DNA of 11,233 bases, from positions 1-11,233 of the forward strand of contig JAYROM010000140.1 in the NCBI GenBank assembly GCA_041911695.1, read 5' to 3'. The position numbers and the translations under genes were made by a program. The notes beneath the pieces are model-generated. The model saw only the letters and a program-made list of their open reading frames with translations, did not search any database and had not been told where the DNA came from. Source of the stretch: Pseudaeromonas sp041911695. Its GTDB lineage: Bacteria > Pseudomonadota > Gammaproteobacteria > Enterobacterales > Aeromonadaceae. Shown piece by piece: positions 6,672 through 11,233 of this stretch (the stretch's first letter is position 1; each line of letters starts with the position of its first letter).

Positions 6672-6902
6672 GTGGGGAAACTGATTCGCTGGTTGTTGAT
6701 ATTATTGGTGGCTGGTTTGGTGGTCTCGCAGATTACCATTCACACCTCGCTGTATTCGCGCAAGGACAACAGTGTCGAAATTGCCTTTCCACAGTGGAAA
6801 GCCGATGACCCATGGATCTATCTCTACTGGACACCGGGCTTCTTCAGCATCGATCCGCACTGGCGCAAAGCGCTGCAACCGGACGATCCCCAGCATATCT
6901 GA
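6672..6902 (+). CDS. Small single-span membrane protein of unknown function
   Basis: The 76-residue frame starts at GTG 6672, 12 nt after the cheX stop and in the same frame; no ATG alternative exists near it. The N-terminus MGKLIRW is basic and is followed by a hydrophobic segment LLILLVAGLVVSQITI (about 8-23), which can act as a signal anchor. The rest (about 24-76) is soluble and aromatic-rich, with WIYLYWTPGFFSIDPHW, and would face the periplasm by the positive-inside rule. I do not recognise a family. It ends directly before a strong terminator, and the close spacing makes co-transcription with cheX likely. The ribosome binding site is poor (TAAGG overlapping the cheX stop, 11 nt before GTG), which suggests translational coupling. 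It is probably real because of its TM design and position, but this is inference. Confidence 0.65.
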   Translation: MGKLIRWLLILLVAGLVVSQITIHTSLYSRKDNSVEIAFPQWKADDPWIYLYWTPGFFSIDPHWRKALQPDDPQHI

Positions 6903-6917
6903 GGCCCTCTCCGGATA

Positions 6918-6951
6918 AACAAAAACGGCAGCCTGAGCTGCCGTTTTTGTT
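6918..6951. terminator. Bidirectional intrinsic terminator between the cheX unit and alr
   Basis: A perfect 15-bp inverted repeat AACAAAAACGGCAGC (6918-6932) / GCTGCCGTTTTTGTT (6937-6951) surrounds the loop CTGA. The stem has a GC core with A-run and T-run flanks, so it works as a terminator read from either side. It lies 15 nt after the small membrane protein gene and 12 nt after the alr stop on the other strand. Confidence 0.93.
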
Positions 6952-6963
6952 CTTGTGCCGCCA

Positions 6964-8043
6964 TCAGGCCTGCACAAACTCCAGCCGTACACGAGCCGTC
7001 AATTTCAGCACCAGCTCATACGGAATGGTGCCAATGTGTTGCGACACCACCTCCACCGGCAAGCCGTCCCCCCATAGGGTGACCTCATCGCCGACCTTAT
7101 CCTGCGCATCCGGTCCGAGATCGACCGTCATCATATCCATCGAGATACGCCCTGCCATGCCGACCAGGCGCCCATTGATCAAGACCGGCGTCCCATTCGG
7201 CGCCATACGCGGATAACCATCACCATATCCCATGGCCACAACCCCGAGCGTGGTATCCCGCTGCGTGGTCCAATGCGCCCCATAGCCTACCTGCTCACCC
7301 GCTTTGGCCTGACGCACCGCAATCAGATTGCTCTTCAGCGTCATCACCGGTTGCAAACCATGGTCAGCTCCCACCTGATCCGGGAACGGCGAGATGCCAT
7401 ACAACATGATGCCTGGACGCACCCACTCGCAGTGGGCATCTTTCCACGCCAGAATGCCGGCCGAGTTGGCCAGTGCGCGCTCGCCCGGATGGCCTTCCGC
7501 CAAACGGTTGAACAGATCGATCTGATCGCGGGTCAGCGTCTTGTCCAACTCATCGGCACAGCTGAAGTGGGTCATCAGGTTGAACGGTTGAACCACATTC
7601 TTGCACGCTGATAAACGACGATAGAATTCTGGCACCTCTTCCGGACGTACCCCCAGGCGATGCATGCCGGTATCCAGCTTCATCCAGGCGCGGATCGGCT
7701 GCACCAGATCCGCCTGCTCGAGCGCTTCGAGTTGTTCCCAAGAGTGCACCGCGGTCTGCAAGTTGTTGGCGGCCAGCACCGGCAGATCATCCGCACTGAA
7801 AAAGCCCTCCAGCATGATCACCGGCTTGACGATCCCACCACTGCGCAGTGCCAACGCCTCTTCAATACGCGCCACCGCATAAGCATCCGCATCCTTGAGC
7901 GCACGGGCGACAGTCAGCAGGTCATGTCCGTAGGCATTGGCCTTGACGACAGCCACGATCCGGGCGCCGGGCGCCTGCTCCTTGACCACCTGAAAATTGT
8001 GCTGCAATGCCCGGATGTTGATGCGGGCGGTAACTGCTTGCAT
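6964..8043 (-). CDS. alr: Alanine racemase
   Basis: This PLP enzyme interconverts L- and D-alanine and supplies D-Ala for peptidoglycan. The 359-residue protein has the N-terminal TIM barrel with the PLP lysine K34 in VAVVKANAYGHD and the substrate-side motif MKLDTGMHRLGV (121-132). S194-A195 (LANSAG) and R209 (WVRPGIMLYG) are the usual cofactor contacts. The C-terminal beta domain carries the second catalytic base Y254 (EQVGYGAHW), MGYGDGYPR and GRISMDMMTVDLG. The length and motif order are normal. The gene lies 9 nt after dnaB, with GGAA just after the dnaB stop as its Shine-Dalgarno, so the two form an operon, the same dnaB-alr order as in E. coli. It could equally be named dadX, but linkage to dnaB and the lack of a dadA neighbour favour alr. 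Confidence 0.96.
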   Translation of the reverse strand: MQAVTARINIRALQHNFQVVKEQAPGARIVAVVKANAYGHDLLTVARALKDADAYAVARIEEALALRSGGIVKPVIMLEGFFSADDLPVLAANNLQTAVHSWEQLEALEQADLVQPIRAWMKLDTGMHRLGVRPEEVPEFYRRLSACKNVVQPFNLMTHFSCADELDKTLTRDQIDLFNRLAEGHPGERALANSAGILAWKDAHCEWVRPGIMLYGISPFPDQVGADHGLQPVMTLKSNLIAVRQAKAGEQVGYGAHWTTQRDTTLGVVAMGYGDGYPRMAPNGTPVLINGRLVGMAGRISMDMMTVDLGPDAQDKVGDEVTLWGDGLPVEVVSQHIGTIPYELVLKLTARVRLEFVQA

Positions 8044-8052
8044 GGTTGTTCC

Positions 8053-9465
8053 TTAGTAATCGTCGTCATACGCCGGGCCGGCATAATTGTCGAACCGGGA
8101 AAATTGCCCCTGAAAGGTCAGTCGGACACGGCCGATCGGCCCGTTACGCTGTTTGCCGATAATGATTTCGGCGACGCCTTTATCTGGTGAATCATCGTGA
8201 TAGACCTCATCACGGTAGATAAACATGATCAGGTCAGCGTCCTGTTCGATAGAGCCAGATTCACGCAAATCGGAGTTGACCGGTCGCTTGTCAGCGCGCT
8301 GTTCCAGACTACGATTCAGCTGCGACAGCGCCACCACCGGCACATTCAACTCTTTGGCCAGCGCTTTGAGCGAACGCGAGATTTCGGCGATTTCCAATGT
8401 GCGGTTCTCGCTCAGTGACGGCACACGCATCAATTGCAGGTAGTCGACCATCACCATGCTCACCCCACCATGTTCACGGGCGATACGTCGGGTACGCGAG
8501 CGCAGTTCGGTCGGCGTCAGGCCGGAAGCATCATCGATATAAAGCTTGCCCTTCTCCAACAACATGCCCATGGTGTTGGAGAGTCGCCCCCAATCCTCAT
8601 CATCCAGCTGGCCAGTTCGCACCTTGGTCTGCTCAATGCGCCCGAGCGAGGCCAGCATACGCATGATCAGCTGTTCGGAAGGCATTTCCAGCGAGAAGAT
8701 CACCGCCGGCTTGTCTTCATTCAATGCCGCCTGCTCAACCAGATTCATGGCAAATGTCGTTTTGCCCATGGAAGGACGCGCCGCGACGATAATCAGATCC
8801 GACGGCTGGAAGCCGGAGGTCATCTTGTCCAGGTCAGCATACCCCGACGACACCCCGGTGACCCCGTTATGCGGCTTGTTGAACAGTGACTCGATACGAT
8901 CGACGGTCTTTTCCAGCAGCACCTTGAGCGGTTGCGGGCCATCGCTGCTACTGCTACGGGTTTCCGCAATACGGAACACCTTACTCTCGGCTTCGTCCAG
9001 CAGGTCGCCGGCATTACGCCCTTGGGGGTCGAAGCCGGACTCGGCGATCTCGTTGGCCACCGAGATCATCTCACGCACCACGGCGCGCTCGCGCACGATC
9101 TCGGCATAGGCACTGATGTTGGCAGCGCTCGGCGTATTGCGCGCGACCTCGACCAAATAAGCCAACCCGCCGACATCGGCCAGCTGCTCGTGACGCTCCA
9201 GCTCTTCTTGCAGCGTGATCAGATCGATCGGTTGGCCGACGGTCGATAATCGCGACATGGCCTCGAACATCAGTCGATGCGGTCGACTATAAAAGTCCTG
9301 GGCAACCACCCGTTCAGCAACCCGATCCCACGCCTGGTTATCCAGCAACAAGCCCCCCAATACGGATTGCTCCGCTTCAAACGAATGGGGCGGCATGCGG
9401 ATCTGCTCAACACGGCTATCGGGTTTGGTCGGGGTGGACGGCTGGGCCATGGACACTGCTACCAT
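8053..9465 (-). CDS. dnaB: Replicative DNA helicase DnaB
   Basis: DnaB is the hexameric 5'-3' helicase that unwinds DNA at the replication fork and binds primase (DnaG). The 470-residue protein has the N-terminal domain (about 25-125: PPHSFEAEQSVLGGLLLD, LITLQEELE, YLVEVARNTPSAANI), a linker helix, and a RecA-like ATPase domain. Walker A is ARPSMGKTT (229-237; K235, T236), the catalytic glutamate is E259 (FSLEMP), Walker B is VMVDYLQL (338-345), and the C-terminal motifs include LSQLNRSLEQR and the KQRNGP arginine-finger region (438-443). Start choice is uncertain: ATG 9465 or ATG 9450 (five codons later); neither has a good Shine-Dalgarno, and homology begins well after both. No intein or insertion is present. 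The usual upstream rpsF-rpsR-rplI cluster is absent; a Tim44-domain gene lies divergently instead. Confidence 0.97.
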   Translation of the reverse strand: MVAVSMAQPSTPTKPDSRVEQIRMPPHSFEAEQSVLGGLLLDNQAWDRVAERVVAQDFYSRPHRLMFEAMSRLSTVGQPIDLITLQEELERHEQLADVGGLAYLVEVARNTPSAANISAYAEIVRERAVVREMISVANEIAESGFDPQGRNAGDLLDEAESKVFRIAETRSSSSDGPQPLKVLLEKTVDRIESLFNKPHNGVTGVSSGYADLDKMTSGFQPSDLIIVAARPSMGKTTFAMNLVEQAALNEDKPAVIFSLEMPSEQLIMRMLASLGRIEQTKVRTGQLDDEDWGRLSNTMGMLLEKGKLYIDDASGLTPTELRSRTRRIAREHGGVSMVMVDYLQLMRVPSLSENRTLEIAEISRSLKALAKELNVPVVALSQLNRSLEQRADKRPVNSDLRESGSIEQDADLIMFIYRDEVYHDDSPDKGVAEIIIGKQRNGPIGRVRLTFQGQFSRFDNYAGPAYDDDY

Positions 9466-9469
9466 TTAC

Positions 9470-9498
9470 AAAAAGGGGTCGACATTATCGACCTTTTT
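9470..9498 (-). promoter_or_regulatory. Inverted repeat around a -10-like sequence just upstream of dnaB
   Basis: The plus-strand arms AAAAAGGGGTCGA (9470-9482) and TCGACCTTTTT (9488-9498) pair with one two-base bulge around the loop CATTA. On the minus strand GATAAT (9489-9484) is a good -10 hexamer (5 of 6), though no clear -35 exists. The repeat ends four bases before the ATG at 9465. As DNA it could be an operator over the dnaB promoter; as RNA it would be a terminator-like hairpin blocking initiation at 9465. Confidence 0.45.
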
Positions 9499-9573
9499 CT
9501 GGCTGGACGAAAGGCAAGCCATGCAACATGCGCGACCTTGCGCGCGTTTAGCCACCAAGTCGTCGTCAGCACA

Positions 9574-9589
9574 ATCCGGATATCCGGAT
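9574..9589. repeat. Perfect 16-bp palindrome in the dnaB/Tim44 divergent region
   Basis: ATCCGGATATCCGGAT is a perfect palindrome made of two adjacent copies of the 8-bp palindrome ATCCGGAT. It lies near the centre of the 239-bp divergent intergenic region. This is the shape of a site for a dimeric or tetrameric DNA-binding protein; no family is recognised from it. Confidence 0.5.
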
Positions 9590-9644
9590 AAAACTCAAAG
9601 AAAATGAACGGAAAAACCGAACAGGCAACCATTGGCAAACAGAA

Positions 9645-9672
9645 TTGACGTAGCGAGCGGGCTCCGTAACAT
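9645..9672 (+). promoter_or_regulatory. Probable sigma-70 promoter of the Tim44-domain gene
   Basis: TTGACG (9645-9650, 5 of 6 to consensus) and TAACAT (9667-9672, 4 of 6) are separated by 16 bp. This would give transcription from about 9679 and a leader of about 25 nt, containing AGGA (9694-9697) seven bases before the ATG. Confidence 0.5.
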
Positions 9673-9704
9673 AGCGTTAACCCGATTCACCATAGGAACT
9701 GCTT

Positions 9705-10622
9705 ATGCGCAAACTCTTTTCCTGGTGCGGCGTCGTATTGGTCAGCCTGACCATCGCCATGACGTCGACCTATGCCGAGGCTGCCAAGTTTGGTGGCAAC
9801 CGCTCCTTTGGCAAGAGCTTTCGCACGGCGCCCGCACCCAAGCAGGCGCAGCCGGCGATGAATAAACCACAGCAACCGGCTACCGCCAATCCGGCGATGA
9901 ACAAGAAGGGCCTGCTCGGCGGCATGCTCGGCGGCCTGTTAGCGGGTGGCCTGCTGGCCGCACTGATCGGTGGCGGCGCGTTCCAGGGGCTGCAGATCAT
10001 GGACATGCTGATCATGGCCGGTGTTGCCTTTGTGCTGTTCCGCCTCTTCCGCAGCATGATGCAGAAAAAGGCGGCAACCATGCAGCCGCAAGGCGCCTCG
10101 CCATTCGGACAGGCACCGCAAGGCCACCAGGGCAATCCGTTCGCCGCCTTCGAATCCACCCCGTCGCAACCCGACCAGGTCGGCACGGGTATCGGTACCC
10201 AGGGCGGTTTCGGTAGCCAGGGTACACAGCCCGGTAACGACGTCCCGTTCAACTTGCCGCCGGACTTTGATCTGCAGGCGTTCCTGAACGGCTCGCGCGA
10301 ACACTTCCGCACCCTGCAGGATGCCTGGAACAAGAACGATCTGGAGAAGATCCAGGAGTATGTATCGCCGGAGCTGTATAACGGCTTGGTCGAGGAGCGC
10401 CGTAACCATGCTGGCGAACAACACACCGAAGTGATGTTTGTCGATGCCGAACTGGTGCGCGCCGACCACAACGGTCGTACTGCTGAGATCAGCCTGCGCT
10501 TTACCGGTCGTTATCGTGATACCCATGAACAAGTCGAACAGGCGATCGACGAAGTGTGGCATCTGGAGCGTCAGCTGACCACGCCGAATGCCCCCTGGTT
10601 TATCGTCGGTATCGAGCAATAA
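9705..10622 (+). CDS. Tim44-domain inner-membrane protein
   Basis: The 305-residue protein starts at ATG 9705 behind AGGA. Residues 1-27 form a signal or first membrane segment (LFSWCGVVLVSLTIAMTS, then AEAAKFGG). A Pro/Gln/Ala-rich linker (about 40-66) contains PAMNK twice. Next come a glycine-zipper hydrophobic stretch GLLGGMLGGLLAGGLLAALI (69-88) and a second one, IMDMLIMAGVAFVLFRLF (98-115). A low-complexity Gln/Gly/Pro linker runs about 125-180. The C-terminal domain (about 184-303: LPPDFDLQAFLNGSREHFRTLQ, WNKNDLEKIQEYVSPELY, AEISLRFTGRYRD, EVWHLER, PWFIVGIEQ) has the Tim44/TimA fold pattern. In mitochondria Tim44 tethers the import motor; the bacterial function is not established to my knowledge. 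The layout matches bacterial Tim44-like proteins (COG4395 type). It is a single-gene transcript. Confidence 0.88.
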   Translation: MRKLFSWCGVVLVSLTIAMTSTYAEAAKFGGNRSFGKSFRTAPAPKQAQPAMNKPQQPATANPAMNKKGLLGGMLGGLLAGGLLAALIGGGAFQGLQIMDMLIMAGVAFVLFRLFRSMMQKKAATMQPQGASPFGQAPQGHQGNPFAAFESTPSQPDQVGTGIGTQGGFGSQGTQPGNDVPFNLPPDFDLQAFLNGSREHFRTLQDAWNKNDLEKIQEYVSPELYNGLVEERRNHAGEQHTEVMFVDAELVRADHNGRTAEISLRFTGRYRDTHEQVEQAIDEVWHLERQLTTPNAPWFIVGIEQ

Positions 10623-10664
10623 CCGTCAATTTGATGAGAGCATCCTCGAGCTAAGCGAGGCAGT

Positions 10665-10692
10665 ACGGAGGGGGCAACCCCTCCGTTTTTTT
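10665..10692 (+). terminator. Intrinsic terminator of the Tim44-domain gene
   Basis: A perfect 9-bp stem ACGGAGGGG (10665-10673) / CCCCTCCGT (10678-10686) is closed by a GCAA (GNRA) tetraloop and followed by seven Ts (10686-10692). A smaller hairpin, CCTCG-AGCTAAG-CGAGG (10644-10660), precedes it. Confidence 0.95.
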
Positions 10693-10739
10693 ATCTTCGT
10701 TGTCCGACCCGCGTGATTGGCTTGCTCACCAGCGGTTTG

Positions 10740-10962
10740 CTATTCTGCCGCATCAACTTCTATTGCTGTTTTTTCTCTTCCGCTGACAGCGCTTAGTCCG
10801 ACCAAACCGGCGCGAGCCGGTACAGGCATGACCTGATCGTGATAACCGGCCCACTCACTCTGGCGGTCACGACCGAGATGAAAACAGTCCCCCTGATGAC
10901 ACACAAACGGTAAGTAACGGATGGATAGCCAGAAACTCGATCAGCACACGCCCATGATGCAT
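10740..10962 (-). pseudogene. Possible frameshifted small gene remnant, unknown function
   Basis: No intact gene lies between 10693 and the window end, but the minus strand here reads like broken coding sequence. From ATG 10962 one frame gives MHHGRVLIEFLAIHPLLTV and stops at 10867. An overlapping frame, open from 10940 to the TAG at 10742-10740, gives IRYLPFVCHQGDCFHLGRD, then RQSEWAGYHDQVMPVPARAG and a further 20 residues. The total span is 74 codons plus one base, so a single-base indel would join the two; a run of five Gs (plus-strand C10889-C10893) is a candidate site. The second frame has only a GTG start (10904) and no Shine-Dalgarno. I do not recognise a family. It could be chance reading frames over an RNA or regulatory region; a perfect GNRA-loop hairpin ACCGGC-GCGA-GCCGGT lies inside it at 10806-10821. 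Confidence 0.25.
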
Positions 10963-11076
10963 AGGTAACTAACCATTGATTTAAAAGTAATTATTTTTCC
11001 ATTCGAAGCAAAAACCACGCTTTAACCTACGTTTAAAAAACCCATAAAAAAGCCATAACTTTTGGGGAACGTATAT

Positions 11077-11099
11077 TCACCCTCTCTAAATCACCCTCT
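11077..11099 (+). repeat. Tandem TCACCCTCT pair in the terminal leader
   Basis: The nonamer TCACCCTCT occurs at 11077-11085 and 11091-11099, 14 bp apart. It sits just after an AT-rich area (10970-11076) that may hold the promoter of the next gene. Two spaced identical 9-mers suggest a protein-binding site on DNA or leader RNA, but the evidence is only the repetition. Confidence 0.35.
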
Positions 11100-11128
11100 T
11101 CATCCAGATCATGACTGACTAAACATTC

Positions 11129-11227
11129 CCTCCTCAATCAAAGCTAAAAAATTTCAAACCTATATCACCCCTGTGGATCGCCGGAGGAACCGTTCTTCCG
11201 GCGTGTGATTTTCATGTTCACAGGAGG
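11129..11227 (+). promoter_or_regulatory. Structured leader with anti-Shine-Dalgarno tract before the next gene
   Basis: CCTCCT at 11129-11134 is complementary to the Shine-Dalgarno AGGAGG at 11222-11227 and also covers GGAGG at 11183-11187. The latter sits in a strong hairpin: CGCCGGAGGAA (11179-11189) pairs with TTCTTCCGGCG (11193-11203), 11 bp with one G-U, around the loop CCG. Outside it CCTGTG (11170-11175) can pair with CACAGG (11219-11224), overlapping the Shine-Dalgarno. These alternatives exclude each other in part, which is the pattern of a translation-control leader. No known riboswitch class is recognised. Confidence 0.4.
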
Positions 11228-11233
11228 CTCTAT
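11222..11233 (+). other. Ribosome binding site and probable start of a gene running off the window
   Basis: AGGAGG (11222-11227) is followed four bases later by AT at the last two positions (11232-11233). If the next base is G, a plus-strand gene starts at 11232. An in-frame ATG at 11214 also exists, but the Shine-Dalgarno favours 11232. The product cannot be known from here. Confidence 0.45.

Noticed and set aside
7660..8190. 176-codon plus-strand frame opposite alr and the end of dnaB
   Set aside because: Spans two genes on the other strand with conserved active-site motifs; composition shadow.
9770..10619. Long minus-strand frames opposite the Tim44-domain gene
   Set aside because: The plus-strand reading has a promoter, ribosome site, signal segment, domain and terminator; the antisense proteins have none of these.
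10800..11230. Known riboswitch (for example c-di-GMP GEMM) in the terminal region
   Set aside because: Hairpins with a GNRA loop are present, but the conserved core sequences of classes I can recall are missing.
1..11233. CRISPR array, tRNA/rRNA genes, insertion sequence transposase or prophage genes
   Set aside because: No regularly spaced repeats, no tRNA cloverleaf with CCA-end context, and no transposase, integrase or phage protein in any frame.

Overview
The window looks like chromosomal DNA of a gammaproteobacterium. EttA, the HD hydrolase (YedJ-like), DusA, CheX and the dnaB-alr gene pair all resemble, from memory, proteins of enteric, Vibrio, Shewanella or Aeromonas-type bacteria. 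The base composition is moderately GC-rich, intergenic stretches are AT-rich, and intrinsic terminators are well formed. A genus cannot be assigned from the sequence alone. The single outer-membrane-type GH26 mannanase and the chemotaxis phosphatase CheX would fit a free-living, possibly aquatic, motile organism, but that is inference.

Layout. (1) 1-774: the C-terminal half of ettA, followed by a roughly 180-bp long imperfect palindrome wedged between the stop codon and a strong terminator (976-1006). (2) 1248-3544, plus strand: an Lrp/AsnC-family regulator and a Nudix hydrolase whose Shine-Dalgarno overlaps the regulator's stop codon, then a small lipoprotein and a YedJ-like HD phosphohydrolase. 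(3) 3666-4856, plus strand: a lipoprotein glycoside hydrolase of family GH26, convergent with dusA (minus, 4976-5959); a GC-rich hairpin lies between them. (4) A divergent intergenic region with repeated GCAGAATG motifs separates dusA from cheX (6198-6659) and a tiny membrane-anchored protein (6672-6902). (5) A perfect 15-bp bidirectional terminator separates these from the minus-strand operon dnaB-alr (9465 to 6964). (6) Divergent from dnaB is a Tim44-domain membrane protein (9705-10622) ending at a textbook terminator with a GCAA loop. (7) 10693-11233 holds no intact gene. It contains a possible frameshifted remnant on the minus strand (10740-10962) and an AT-rich, then C/T-rich leader. That leader ends in a strong Shine-Dalgarno and the first two bases of a probable start codon, so the next gene begins at the window edge.

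The coding part is mostly housekeeping: translation control (EttA), tRNA modification (DusA), replication (DnaB), cell-wall D-alanine supply (Alr) and nucleotide-pool or metabolite hydrolysis (Nudix, HD). I did not find a convincing new multi-gene system. The more interesting material is intergenic: the long palindrome after ettA, palindromes in the dnaB/Tim44 divergent region (one around a -10-like sequence, one perfect 16-mer), and a 3'-terminal leader in which an anti-Shine-Dalgarno tract could pair with either of two Shine-Dalgarno-like sequences.
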